Origin: JAHEEL01 sp963785245
GTDB taxonomy: Bacteria; Actinomycetota; Acidimicrobiia; Spongiisociales; UBA5794
DNA: 64,000 bases
Direction: 5' to 3'
NCBI GenBank assembly: GCA_963785245.1
Contig: CAWAUO010000004.1
Location: forward strand, 1 to 64,000
Shown here: positions 16,578 through 25,671 of the stretch, in pieces
How positions within the stretch are numbered: the first letter of the stretch is position 1
Layout: every line of letters begins with the position of its first letter
Translations under genes and position numbers: made by a program
Notes under the pieces: model-generated
Database searches by the model: none
The model's input: only the letters and a program-made list of their open reading frames with translations
What the model was told of the DNA's origin: nothing

Positions 16578-17573
16578 ATGATCGACGACCGCAAAGCTCT
16601 TGTTCTCCAGGCACTCGTCGAGGAGTACATCCGCACCGGCGAGCCTGTGAGCTCGCATGCGATCCTCGAACGGAGCGCCCTCGACGTATCATCTGCAACG
16701 ATCCGCAATGAGTTGGCCAGACTCGAGTCCTACGGGTTCGTGGCGCAGCCCCATACCTCAGCCGGGCGAATCCCAACGCACCAGGGCTACCGCTACTACG
16801 TCGACCACTGCTCGCCGGCCCGGCTGCGCTCGGCGACCCACGACCGGATCCGGTCGTTCTTCGCCGACGTGCACCGTGAGGTCTCGAAGCTGCTCAAGGA
16901 GACGTCCGGTCTGGTCTCCGACATCACCCAACTTCCGGCCGTTGTCATCGGCCCGCAAGCCGATTCCGGACGGCTCCATGCCGTCCACCTCGTCCGTCTC
17001 GGTTCCGCCACGGTTCTCGTTGTGACGATCGCGGAGACCGGCCGGGTGAGTCAGCACACCGTCACCCTTGGATTCGAGCCGACCGACGAGCAACTCGACG
17101 CCGCAGAGCGCGTCATCGAAGGCGTCTACGCCGGTCGCGGTCGCAATGAGGTCAGCGAGGACCAACGCCTCGTCAGCAGCGACTTGCCCGAACTCGTGCG
17201 ACGGATCATCGACCCGGTCCATCAGGAGATCCAGGATTCCGAGGCCGCGTCTCCGCAACTCTTCGTGGGCGGAACGAGCCAGTTGGCCGGACTCTGGGCA
17301 GACCTCGCAATCGTGCACAGCATGCTCGACCTCCTCGAACGGGACAGTGACGTCCAGGCGATTCTTGGCGACCCTGCCGACGGCACGACGGTGCGGATCG
17401 GCGCTGAGATCGACGACAGCCTCGACCTGGCGGTGGTCAGCACGCCGTTCGGACCGCGCGGCACCGGGCGCGTCGGTGTGCTCGGACCGATGCGGATGGA
17501 CTACCGGCGCTCGATTCGCGTGGTCGAGGAGATCGGCGAGAACCTCGAGGAACGGCTTGGCGCCGAATCATGA
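16578..17573 (+). CDS. hrcA: Heat-inducible transcription repressor HrcA
   Basis: Represses dnaK/groE operons through CIRCE elements. 331 residues: the N-terminal winged helix (ALVEEYIRTGEPVSSHAI, then VSSATIRNELARLES and GRIPTHQGYRYYVD), a middle GAF-like domain and a C-terminal dimerisation part. Stop overlaps dnaJ by ATGA, the common hrcA-dnaJ pair. I see no CIRCE inverted repeat (TTAGCACTC-N9-GAGTGCTAA) upstream, so autoregulation through CIRCE at this promoter is not supported. Confidence 0.95.
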   Translation: MIDDRKALVLQALVEEYIRTGEPVSSHAILERSALDVSSATIRNELARLESYGFVAQPHTSAGRIPTHQGYRYYVDHCSPARLRSATHDRIRSFFADVHREVSKLLKETSGLVSDITQLPAVVIGPQADSGRLHAVHLVRLGSATVLVVTIAETGRVSQHTVTLGFEPTDEQLDAAERVIEGVYAGRGRNEVSEDQRLVSSDLPELVRRIIDPVHQEIQDSEAASPQLFVGGTSQLAGLWADLAIVHSMLDLLERDSDVQAILGDPADGTTVRIGAEIDDSLDLAVVSTPFGPRGTGRVGVLGPMRMDYRRSIRVVEEIGENLEERLGAES

Positions 17574-18643
17574 AGGACTACTACGAGGCTCTCGGGGTCG
17601 GTCGCGATGCCACCCCGGACGAGATCAAGAACGCATTCCGCCGTCTCGCCCGTGAGACCCATCCGGATGCGAACCCGGACGACCCTGCGGCGGAGGAGCG
17701 CTTTCGCGAGGTAGCCGAGGCGTATGAGGTCCTCTCCGATCAGCAGCGGAAGGCTCGCTATGACCACGGCGAGACGGTCGGCGGCGGAGACCTGTTCTCG
17801 CAATTCGGCGGTCTCGACGACATCCTCCAGCAGTTCTTCGGCGGTGGTTTCGGAGGCCAGCGATCCGGCCCGCGCCGTGGCCCTGATGTCGCGGCCGCGG
17901 TCTCGCTGACGCTCGCGGAGGCCGCGGTCCCCGCCAGCCGAGAGATCGAGTTTCGTGCGCCGGGAATCTGCGAACGGTGCAACGGAACCGGTTCCGAGCC
18001 TGGCCATGACCCGGTCACGTGTCCAACCTGTCGTGGCGCCGGAAACGTTCAGGTGGCCAGAGAGTCCTTCCTCGGCCGCATCATGACCGTTGCCCCATGT
18101 GCCCAGTGCCGGGGCAAGGGCCAACTCATCGAGCATCGTTGCACCGAGTGCGAAGGCGATGGCCTTGTGACGGTGGACCGCACGGTCCCGGTCGAGATTC
18201 CTCCAGGTGTCGAGGACGGGACCCGTCTTCGACTCTCTGGTCGGGGCGGATCGGGTGAGCGAGGCGCGCCGGCGGGCGACCTCTATGTCGAGATTCACGT
18301 CGAGGCGGATGAACGATTCGAGCGCGTTGGCGACGACCTCCACCACCGCATCGAGATCGGTATCAGCGAGGCGGTATTCGGGACCGAGGTCGAGGTTCCC
18401 TTGGTCGACGGTGGCTCCGAATCCATTGATGTCCCGGCCGGCACCCAACCCGAGACGGTGTATCGATTGGCGAAGAAGGGGATGCCCCGCCTGCGGCGTC
18501 GCGGACGTGGCGACCTGCTTGTTCACATCGGCGTCGCGATCCCGACCGACCTCCCGGAGGACCAGGCCGATGCGTTGCGCACCTACGGCGAATTGCGCGA
18601 GGAGAAGCCCGCGGAACGCAAGCGTGGCTTGTTCCGCCGCTAG
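17570..18643 (+). CDS. dnaJ: Chaperone protein DnaJ
   Basis: Hsp40 co-chaperone stimulating DnaK ATPase. 357 residues: J-domain (1-70) with the HPD triad in ARETHPDANP; short Gly/Phe linker (FSQFGGLDDILQQFFGGGF); zinc-binding centre with four repeats CERCNGTG, CPTCRGAG, CAQCRGKG and CTECEGDG; C-terminal substrate-binding domains. No dnaK or grpE is adjacent, so this is the HrcA-linked DnaJ type usual in actinobacteria with two DnaJ proteins. Confidence 0.96.
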   Translation: MKDYYEALGVGRDATPDEIKNAFRRLARETHPDANPDDPAAEERFREVAEAYEVLSDQQRKARYDHGETVGGGDLFSQFGGLDDILQQFFGGGFGGQRSGPRRGPDVAAAVSLTLAEAAVPASREIEFRAPGICERCNGTGSEPGHDPVTCPTCRGAGNVQVARESFLGRIMTVAPCAQCRGKGQLIEHRCTECEGDGLVTVDRTVPVEIPPGVEDGTRLRLSGRGGSGERGAPAGDLYVEIHVEADERFERVGDDLHHRIEIGISEAVFGTEVEVPLVDGGSESIDVPAGTQPETVYRLAKKGMPRLRRRGRGDLLVHIGVAIPTDLPEDQADALRTYGELREEKPAERKRGLFRR

Positions 18644-18762
18644 GCGGCTCAACGGCAGCCCCGTGCCCGGTCGACTCGCCCGCACGCCCTGATATGCGAC
18701 GGCAGAGCGCCGGACGGTCTCCGACGCGCTGTACTGCGAGCCGGCGGCGCCACGATTGCACC

Positions 18763-18792
18763 TTGCGGGGTGTGCGCCTCGAGGCGTAGACT
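18763..18792 (+). promoter_or_regulatory. Putative promoter of the bldD-like gene
   Basis: TTGCGG (18763-18768), an 18-bp spacer and TAGACT (18787-18792) lie 55 bp before the GTG start. Housekeeping-type spacing. The rest of the 200-bp gap after dnaJ has no ORF or strong repeat. Confidence 0.4.
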
Positions 18793-18846
18793 GCCTACAC
18801 AGAGCGTTTGGGGCGTCGCTCTGGGTATTCGCGGGAGGGTTCAATC

Positions 18847-19311
18847 GTGTCATACAACGAAGAGGTGGGAGAGCGCCTCCGGTCGATCCGTCGCCAGCGA
18901 GGGTTCTCGCTGCAGGACGTGCAACGCATCTCCGAAGGCGAATTCAAGGCCGCTGTGCTCGGCGCCTACGAGCGGGGCGAGCGCAGCCTCTCGGTTCCTC
19001 GCCTTCACCGCCTCGCCGGCTACTACGGCGTACCCGTCGTCCAGCTCCTCCCACCAGACTCGGCCGCCATGGTGATCGATCCGGATCGCGAGACGGTCAC
19101 GATCGATCTCGAGCGCCTTGGCACCCTTGACGGTCCCGAGGGAGACATGATCGAGCGGTTCCTGTCGTCGATCCAGATGGAGCGTCAGGACTTCAACGGC
19201 AAGGTCCTCACGGTCCGTCGCGACGATCTTCGATTGCTCTCTCGGCTCATCGGCGAGAGTGACGAGTTCGCCGATCGCATCGATGAGGTTCGGATCTCGC
19301 TTCGTCCCTGA
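18847..19311 (+). CDS. bldD: BldD-type HTH regulator with c-di-GMP binding signature
   Basis: 154 residues. An XRE-type helix-turn-helix (about residues 5-65) contains ERLRSIRRQRGFSLQDVQ and AAVLGAYERGERSLSVPRL. The C-terminal domain carries R113-Q-D115 then, after eight residues, R124-R-D-D127, the RxD-x8-RxxD pattern that binds tetrameric c-di-GMP in Streptomyces BldD, where it falls at residues 114-128. A master-repressor role is inferred from that homology. GTG 18847 is chosen over an upstream in-frame GTG because GGGAGG lies just ahead of it and the HTH then starts at the usual distance. Monocistronic. Confidence 0.88.
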   Translation: MSYNEEVGERLRSIRRQRGFSLQDVQRISEGEFKAAVLGAYERGERSLSVPRLHRLAGYYGVPVVQLLPPDSAAMVIDPDRETVTIDLERLGTLDGPEGDMIERFLSSIQMERQDFNGKVLTVRRDDLRLLSRLIGESDEFADRIDEVRISLRP

Positions 19312-19443
19312 TCCCGACCTGCTCCGGGACGGCGAACTGACGGTTCGAACTCGGTGGCTTGACGGATACCGCCGATATACTCACGATTGCCCGATGGGTC
19401 CCGCTTTCCAGCATACGATTTCCGTCTTCTAGGGTTCTCTTCT

Positions 19444-20409
19444 GTGACTACCACCACCGACGTCCGCGTCCGCGTTCCGAGCAACCACCTCATGGTCGAG
19501 TTGCTCGGCGAACGAGACGCGCACTTGAGGCAGGTCGAGCAGGCATTCCCGCTCGCTCGAATCGTTGCCCGAGGGAATGAAGTCAACATCACCGGCCCGA
19601 AGAACGAGGCTGAAGCCGCTGAGACGGTGCTCGGCGAGTTGCTGATCGTTGTTCAGGAAGGCCAACAACTCGACGACGACCGCGTCTCGCGGGTCATCGA
19701 CCTGGTCAAGCGGGATGTTCCCAGTCCCTCCGGCGTCTTCACCGAGTCCATCGCGGTCGGTCGGGGACGCCACGTACGGCCCAAGACCTTCGGGCAGAAG
19801 CGCTATGTGGACGCGATCAGGGACAACACCCTCGTGTTCGGGATCGGCCCAGCCGGTACCGGCAAGACCTACCTCGCCATGGCCTGTGCGATCGAGTCGC
19901 TTGTTTCGGGCGCCGTCAAGAGGATCATCCTGAGTCGACCGGCCGTCGAAGCGGGGGAGCGCCTTGGATTCCTTCCTGGTGATCTCACCGCCAAGGTCGA
20001 TCCCTACCTTCGACCGCTCTACGACGCGCTCTACGAAATGCTCGGGCCGGAAGAGACCGCCCGGTTGATGGAGCGAGGGACGATCGAGATCGCACCGCTC
20101 GCCTACATGCGGGGCCGCACGCTGAACGATGCGTTCGTCGTACTCGATGAAGCGCAGAACACGACACCTGAGCAAATGAAGATGTTTCTGACGCGACTCG
20201 GCTTCAATTCGAAGATGGTCGTGACGGGAGACATCACCCAGGTCGATCTCTCGGACGGACGGGGATCCGGGCTGAAGGTTGTTGCCGGCGTCCTTGCCGG
20301 GATCGAGGGCATTGCCTTCGAAGAGTTGACCGCGGAGGATGTCGTTCGTCACCGCATCGTCGCGGCGATCGTTGAGGCCTACCGGCGGTTCGAGGAGAAC
20401 GGATCGTGA
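19444..20409 (+). CDS. phoH: PhoH-like ATPase
   Basis: 321-residue P-loop ATPase, probable RNA-associated helicase-like enzyme. An N-terminal KH-like segment precedes the ATPase core with Walker A GIGPAGTGKTYLA, Walker B VVLDEAQNTTPEQMKMFL and the motif VVTGDITQVDL. GTG 19444 follows 19 codons of unlikely extension in the longer frame. A -10-like TATACT at 19376-19381 lies upstream. First of a chain phoH-pgpH-ybeY-corC-era joined by 4-bp overlaps. Confidence 0.93.
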   Translation: MTTTTDVRVRVPSNHLMVELLGERDAHLRQVEQAFPLARIVARGNEVNITGPKNEAEAAETVLGELLIVVQEGQQLDDDRVSRVIDLVKRDVPSPSGVFTESIAVGRGRHVRPKTFGQKRYVDAIRDNTLVFGIGPAGTGKTYLAMACAIESLVSGAVKRIILSRPAVEAGERLGFLPGDLTAKVDPYLRPLYDALYEMLGPEETARLMERGTIEIAPLAYMRGRTLNDAFVVLDEAQNTTPEQMKMFLTRLGFNSKMVVTGDITQVDLSDGRGSGLKVVAGVLAGIEGIAFEELTAEDVVRHRIVAAIVEAYRRFEENGS

Positions 20410-22778
20410 AGGTCAACCGCTCTGCGCTGATCAACACCGGCATCCTGTTCATCACCGTGATGCTCGTGTCGGTCATCCTTGCCGCCGGGAGGGACACCGG
20501 GGGAACCGTGCCGGTGGAGCTCGCGATCGGCGAGCCGGCACCGGAGACGTTCATTGCCAACCGATCGACGGATCCGATCGAGGATCCAGAAGCGACTGAG
20601 GCCCAGCGTGAGATCGCACGGCGATCCGTCGAGACCGTCTATACGAAGGACAACGACGCGACCCTCACTGTGATCCGCGAAGTCAACTCGTTCTTCGTCG
20701 ATCTCAAGGACGTCGCGATCGACGAGTCGCTGATCCCCCCTGAGGAATCGTCGACGACCAGCACCACAGTGGAGCAGACGACGAGCTCAACCGAGCCGGG
20801 AGAGACGACGAGTTCGACCACGACCACGACCACCGAACCTCCAACGACCACAACGACGACGCTGCCACGGCGCTCGATCGATGATCAGGTCGAGTTGCTG
20901 AGCCTCGCCCACCCGACCCTGACCCGGGCGATTCCGTCGTTCGTCGAGCTCTACAACAACGATCTCGATCGCGTAGCGGCCGGCGAGGATTCCGACTTCC
21001 CTGCCATTGAGGAGAAGAGCCTCGAGACTGTCAACGACGAACTACAGGCCGGTATCAAGCCGACGGACCTGACCGAACGCAAAGACCTCTATTTGAACCC
21101 GGTGACCCGCCCGCCGCTCATCGTGTTCGGTCTGCCGATCGAGGACCAGTCCACCGCTCGCGAAGGCATCGCACAACTCGTCGGGAACAGCCTCCAGGCG
21201 AACCTCCGCGTCGATGACGCTGCGACCGACGCGGCCAAGAACGAAGCAGCGGCCGCGGTCCAACCGGTGACGATCACCTATCGGAACGGCGACACAATCG
21301 TGAAGCAGGGTGAGCTGATCACGAGTATCGAGTTCCAGGCCATCCAGGAACTCGGGCTCTACCAGCCCGAGGTGACCGGCGGAACGTCACGGGTCGCTAT
21401 CTCGTTGCTCGGTGTGCTCGCCGTCCTGCTCGCTGCGTTCTTCTTGTGGCGGATCGCCCCTGCACAGTGGACGCAACCGCGCCACATGGCCGTCCTTGCA
21501 ATCCTGCTGGTCATGTCGGCCCTCATGTCTCGCCTTCCGGAACTGATCGCGACCGACAGTCGGGCGCTCGGGTATCTCCTCCCCGCGGTCGCGATCGGCT
21601 TCCTTGCGGCCATCCTCTTCGATCCGCGTACCGCAGTGGTGCTGGCCATCCCAATGGCCGGGTTCACCGCGGCATCGACCGGAGATCTCGCCTACACCGT
21701 CTACGCGGGGATCGCCACGGTGGTGCCGGTGGCGTTCGTTTCCCGGGTCTCGTCCCGTCGCCAACTCCGCGTGGCCGTGCTGCTCTCAGCCCTTACGGTC
21801 GCCCCGGTTGCTGCGACCGTGGAGTGGGTCTTCGGAGACGGCAGCATCGCCATGTCCGCTGTGTGGGCGTTCGTCGGAGCCCTCATCGCCGGGCTGATCT
21901 CGCTCGGTCTGGTCTCGTTCTTCGAGACGGCGTTCGGAATTACGACCTCGCTCGGGTTGCTCGATCTGCTCGACCGCAACCATCCGGCGCTGCGCCTCAT
22001 CGAGGAACAGGCTCCCGGCACGTTCAACCACTCGATGCTCGTGGGCGCCCTCGCAGGCCGCGCCGCCCGTGCGATCGACGCTGATCCGCTGCTGGCCCAG
22101 GCCGCTGCGTGGTATCACGACCTCGGCAAGGTGACGCTTCCGCAGTACTTCGTCGAGAACCAGTTCGGCGTGTCGAATCCGCACAACAACCTCCCGCCGG
22201 AGGAGTCGGCGCAGATCATTCGTTCACACGTCACCGAGGGGCTCAAGCTGGCGAAGCGGTATCGACTCCCCGGTGACGTGACCGACGGGATCCGCATGCA
22301 CCACGGCACGAGCCTCATGCGCTACTTCTACCACCAGGCGCTCGAAGCCGATCCGGACGTCGACCCCGATCTCTTCCGCCACCACGGCGTGAAGCCGGTG
22401 CAGAAGGAAGTCGCGATTGTGATGATCTCCGATGCGACTGAGGCTGCAGCCAGGGCCTACGCCCGCACGGAGGACCCGACTGCGGACGGTCTCAAGAACG
22501 TCGTCGAGTCAGTCGTCTCAGAGAAGGTCGACGACGGCCAACTCGACCACTCGCAACTGACGTTCGGGGATCTCACCAAGATCAAGGGCGAGCTCGTGCT
22601 TGCACTGATGGGCTACTACCACGCCCGTGTGCCGTATCCCGGCTTTCCGGGCCCGAAGGTCGCCGAGGGCGGATCCACGGCCGCACTCCCGACATCGGCA
22701 CGGAGCTTCGCCGCCGTTGAACCGGCCGCCGATGCGTCCGGACCTTCCGTCGAGCCATCCGACGAGGAGGATGGGTGA
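20406..22778 (+). CDS. 7TM-HD phosphohydrolase, PgpH/YqfF-like
   Basis: 790-residue membrane protein of the family that includes c-di-AMP phosphodiesterase PgpH. Order: a signal-anchor helix (about 10-28), an extracytoplasmic 7TMR-HDED domain, seven membrane helices (about 320-510), then a cytoplasmic HD domain with FNHSMLVGALAGRAA, WYHDLGK, RSHVTEG and RMHHGTS, giving the metal-binding His/Asp set. The extracytoplasmic part is interrupted by a Thr/Ser/Pro linker of nearly 40 residues (about 118-155) that probably lies outside the cell. Substrate c-di-AMP is inferred from the family. A Pro/Ala-rich tail follows the HD domain. Confidence 0.9.
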   Translation: MKVNRSALINTGILFITVMLVSVILAAGRDTGGTVPVELAIGEPAPETFIANRSTDPIEDPEATEAQREIARRSVETVYTKDNDATLTVIREVNSFFVDLKDVAIDESLIPPEESSTTSTTVEQTTSSTEPGETTSSTTTTTTEPPTTTTTTLPRRSIDDQVELLSLAHPTLTRAIPSFVELYNNDLDRVAAGEDSDFPAIEEKSLETVNDELQAGIKPTDLTERKDLYLNPVTRPPLIVFGLPIEDQSTAREGIAQLVGNSLQANLRVDDAATDAAKNEAAAAVQPVTITYRNGDTIVKQGELITSIEFQAIQELGLYQPEVTGGTSRVAISLLGVLAVLLAAFFLWRIAPAQWTQPRHMAVLAILLVMSALMSRLPELIATDSRALGYLLPAVAIGFLAAILFDPRTAVVLAIPMAGFTAASTGDLAYTVYAGIATVVPVAFVSRVSSRRQLRVAVLLSALTVAPVAATVEWVFGDGSIAMSAVWAFVGALIAGLISLGLVSFFETAFGITTSLGLLDLLDRNHPALRLIEEQAPGTFNHSMLVGALAGRAARAIDADPLLAQAAAWYHDLGKVTLPQYFVENQFGVSNPHNNLPPEESAQIIRSHVTEGLKLAKRYRLPGDVTDGIRMHHGTSLMRYFYHQALEADPDVDPDLFRHHGVKPVQKEVAIVMISDATEAAARAYARTEDPTADGLKNVVESVVSEKVDDGQLDHSQLTFGDLTKIKGELVLALMGYYHARVPYPGFPGPKVAEGGSTAALPTSARSFAAVEPAADASGPSVEPSDEEDG

Positions 22779-23239
22779 ACGTCCTCTTCGCCGATGAGCA
22801 GGACGAACCGATCGTCTCCAACGAACTCTTGAGGTTCGCTGAGCTTGTGCTCGCTGACGAAGGTCTTGACGATGAGACCGGTGTTGCACTCGTGCTGATC
22901 GACGAACAGCAGATGGCCGAACTCAACGAAGCGCACATGGGCAGAGAAGGCCCCACAGACGTGCTTTCGTTTCCCATCGAGTCGGCAACCCCGGGATCGC
23001 CGCCGCAGCGGGCCATCGGCGGACCGCCGATCGAACTCGGTGATATCTTCATCGCCCCATCCGTCGTCCGGAGGAACGCGGAACGCCAGGGTGTGGAATT
23101 CGCGGACGAACTCGCGCTGATGGTCGTCCACGGACTGCTTCATCTTCTGGGATGGGATCATGAGGTTGAGGACGAAGCCGTCCGGATGGAGCGTCGCGAA
23201 AGCGATCTCCTCGCACGGATCGGTAGAGTGCGGCCGTGA
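22775..23239 (+). CDS. ybeY: Endoribonuclease YbeY, rRNA maturation factor
   Basis: 154-residue zinc-dependent RNase acting on 16S rRNA 3' maturation and ribosome quality control. The metal motif H119-x3-H123-x5-H129 is seen in VHGLLHLLGWDHE. Also typical: LNEAHMGREGPTDVLSFP. Overlaps the preceding HD-domain gene and the following CBS gene by 4 bp each, so all are made from one transcript. Confidence 0.96.
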   Translation: MNVLFADEQDEPIVSNELLRFAELVLADEGLDDETGVALVLIDEQQMAELNEAHMGREGPTDVLSFPIESATPGSPPQRAIGGPPIELGDIFIAPSVVRRNAERQGVEFADELALMVVHGLLHLLGWDHEVEDEAVRMERRESDLLARIGRVRP

Positions 23240-24399
23240 CCGCCGTAGCGTTCGCCTTTTCGGCAATCGTCCTCTTCCTGACCGCGCTGGTGCGTGCGTC
23301 GGGTGCCACGTTGGTGAGAACCCCACGAGCCGACGCTCTCCGCGACGCGGGGGAAGGCAACGCCAGAGCCGCCGTCGTCGCCGATCTGCTCGAGGATCGC
23401 CTCCGCATTCAGCCTGCCCTCGGGACCGTCGTCACCACGCTTCTGATTCTCGCCGTCATCCCGGCTTCCTGGGCTCTCTCGCGTCTGCTCTCGGGATGGC
23501 AGCTTGCCATTGCGTATGCGGCCATGACGGTGCTCATCGTTCTGCTGTCAGACCTCATCCCACGGACCATCGGACGATCTCGATCCCGCTCGTTTGCCTA
23601 CCGGTTTTCGCGGCTCCTCGCGATCGCCGTCCGGGTTGGAGATGCCGCGAACGACCTCGTGTCTGACGAAGACGACGACGAGGACGAGCAGGAGGACGCG
23701 GAGGACCGGGAGGAGCGCCAACTCATCTCGTCGATCATCGAATTCGGTGACACGATCGTCCGCGAGGTGATGGTTCCCCGCACCGACATGGTGACGCTGC
23801 CCGCTCTCGCATCGACCGACGACGCGGTCGATCTCGTCCTCGAGGCTGGGCGATCGAGGATCCCATTGACGGGTGAGAACGTTGACGACATCGTCGGCCT
23901 GCTCTACGCCAGAGATCTCCTGACGCTCTACGATCAGGCGTCGCCTCCGCGCCCGGCGAGAGAGCTTGCGCATGAGGCGTATTTCGTCCCGGAGACGAAA
24001 GCGATCTCTGAACTGCTGCGAGAAATGCAGGCCAAGCAGAAGCACCTCGCCATCGTGGTGGACGAGTTCGGCGGCACGGCCGGAGTCGTGACGATCGAAG
24101 ACCTGATCGAAGAGATCGTGGGGGAGATCGTCGACGAGTACGACGATGAAGAACCCATGGTCGTGCCCCTTGAATCGGGTGGATTCCTCGTCGATGCGCG
24201 GCTTGATGTCGATGACCTCGGCAACACACTCGACATCGAGTTCCCCGAGGAGGAGTGGGACACGGTCGGCGGCCTCGTCCTCGGCCTCGCGGGACGAGTG
24301 CCGGACATCGGGGAATCCTTCGACTACCACGACGTCACGCTGGTCGCGGAGGAAGTCCATGGACGTCGGGTCGCCCGAGTCCGCGTGGCCCGCCGATGA
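23236..24399 (+). CDS. CBS-domain protein of the HlyC/CorC family
   Basis: 387 residues. N-terminal hydrophobic segments (two to three helices in residues 1-110, a reduced CNNM-like membrane part), an acidic linker (DEDDDEDEQEDAEDREERQ), a tandem CBS pair (VREVMVPRTDMVTLPA, VDEFGGTAGVVTIEDLIEEI) and the CorC_HlyC transporter-associated domain at the end. Possibly magnesium/cobalt efflux, or membrane-protein homeostasis; the family is poorly understood. It stands between ybeY and era, as in many bacteria. Confidence 0.9.
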   Translation: MTAVAFAFSAIVLFLTALVRASGATLVRTPRADALRDAGEGNARAAVVADLLEDRLRIQPALGTVVTTLLILAVIPASWALSRLLSGWQLAIAYAAMTVLIVLLSDLIPRTIGRSRSRSFAYRFSRLLAIAVRVGDAANDLVSDEDDDEDEQEDAEDREERQLISSIIEFGDTIVREVMVPRTDMVTLPALASTDDAVDLVLEAGRSRIPLTGENVDDIVGLLYARDLLTLYDQASPPRPARELAHEAYFVPETKAISELLREMQAKQKHLAIVVDEFGGTAGVVTIEDLIEEIVGEIVDEYDDEEPMVVPLESGGFLVDARLDVDDLGNTLDIEFPEEEWDTVGGLVLGLAGRVPDIGESFDYHDVTLVAEEVHGRRVARVRVARR

Positions 24400-25271
24400 C
24401 CAACGCAGGCTTCGTCTCGGTCGTCGGCCGTCCGAATGTGGGCAAATCGACGCTGGTGAACTCGCTGGTCGGGGAGAAGGTGGCGATTACCTCCCCGAGG
24501 CCGCAGACGACCAGGAACGCAATCCGCGGTGTCGCGACACTCGGGGAGACCCAGTTGGTGCTGGTCGACACTCCTGGGCTGCACAAGCCCAAGAACGTCC
24601 TCGGTGAACGGCTCAACGCGCTCGTCTACGGATCCATCGCTGATGCCGACGCTGCTCTCTTCGTGATCGATGCTGAACAGCCCATCGGGCCGGGCGACCG
24701 TCTGATCGCCGAACGCCTCGCGTCGTCGGGGGCGCCGGTTGTCGTCGCGGTGAACAAGGTCGACCGGGCGTCGCAGCCGGAGATCCTCACGCAACTCACG
24801 AAGGCAGCGGAGTGGGACTTCAACGCCTTCGTTCCCATCTCCGCTCTCAAGGGTGACGGTATCGAGGCGCTTCGCGGCGAACTCGAACCGCTGATGCCCG
24901 AGAGTCCGTTCTTCTTCCCCCCCGATATGCACAGCGATCAGCCGGACCAACTCCTCGCTGCCGAACTCGTGCGGGAGAAGTACCTCGCTCGCCTGCGTGA
25001 GGAGTTGCCGCACTCGCTTGCCGTCGTCGTCGGCGACATGGAGGAGCGTGACAACGGGGTGCTCTATGTCCCCGCATCGGTCTATGTCGAGCGTCAGTCC
25101 CAGAAGGGCATGGTGATCGGCAAGGGCGGCGAACTCATCAAGACCGTCGGCGCCGAGACCCGCAAGGAACTGGAGAAGATCTTCGGCGTGCCGGTGTTCC
25201 TCGAACTCCGCGTCAAGGTCGAGAAGGACTGGCAGCGCAGGGAGTCCACCCTCGACCGGATGGGGTTCTAG
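24396..25271 (+). CDS. era: GTPase Era
   Basis: 291-residue GTPase essential for 16S rRNA processing and 30S assembly. G1 GRPNVGKSTLVN, G2 region RPQTTRNAIRG, G3 DTPGLHKP, G4 NKVD; the C-terminal KH domain has GKGGELIKTVGAETRKELE. ATG 24396 overlaps the upstream stop (ATGA); the longer open frame from 24255 only reads through the CorC-like gene. The stop overlaps the end of a small convergent gene by 3-4 bp. Confidence 0.97.
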   Translation: MTNAGFVSVVGRPNVGKSTLVNSLVGEKVAITSPRPQTTRNAIRGVATLGETQLVLVDTPGLHKPKNVLGERLNALVYGSIADADAALFVIDAEQPIGPGDRLIAERLASSGAPVVVAVNKVDRASQPEILTQLTKAAEWDFNAFVPISALKGDGIEALRGELEPLMPESPFFFPPDMHSDQPDQLLAAELVREKYLARLREELPHSLAVVVGDMEERDNGVLYVPASVYVERQSQKGMVIGKGGELIKTVGAETRKELEKIFGVPVFLELRVKVEKDWQRRESTLDRMGF

Positions 25272-25534
25272 GAGATATCCTCCGGTTCCTCTTCGGCGTG
25301 GGGGAGGGCGCGGATCCGGCAGTGGATGCGCGTGCCGTCGACATGGAGGTGCATGGTGCTCGCTCGGAGTGGCTCGTGGGTTCGGCGGTCTCGTGCACCG
25401 ACTGCGACGAACACCACTCCGATGATCCCAACGACCATGAATGGCGTCGTATCGATGGAGCTCCACAGTATCCCGGCAGCGGCGCCCACTGCCATGGCGA
25501 GGCCGACGCCGAACATGATTGTGCTTCGCGACAT
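25268..25534 (-). CDS. Small two-helix membrane protein, unknown
   Basis: 88 residues with two hydrophobic segments (about 5-22 and 32-47) and a charged C-terminal tail rich in His, Arg and Glu. No family recognised. Its stop overlaps the era stop on the opposite strand, and it is divergent from the GNAT gene. The hydrophobic pattern favours a real gene, but a chance frame cannot be excluded. Confidence 0.55.
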   Translation of the reverse strand: MSRSTIMFGVGLAMAVGAAAGILWSSIDTTPFMVVGIIGVVFVAVGARDRRTHEPLRASTMHLHVDGTRIHCRIRALPHAEEEPEDIS

Positions 25535-25671
25535 GAAGCCGATCTCTGTCCAGGACGTGACCGGTCGCAGTGCCGGATGTCACAGGAATTCGTCGTCTGC
25601 AACGGCGTACGGCGCGTGTGTGGTCGCGCTCGGGGGAATGGAGCGAAGCGGTTCGGAGGTACGCTGCCCGC

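Noticed and set aside
16560..16578. CIRCE element before hrcA
   Set aside because: No TTAGCACTC-N9-GAGTGCTAA-like repeat is visible in or near the short gap.
19359..19381. TTGACG and TATACT before phoH as a complete promoter
   Set aside because: Only 11 bp separate them, too short for a sigma-70 promoter; TATACT alone may be a -10.
20750..20870. Possible microsatellite or CRISPR-like repeat
   Set aside because: ACG/ACC codons for a Thr-rich linker in the 7TM-HD gene; no regular spacers or dyads.
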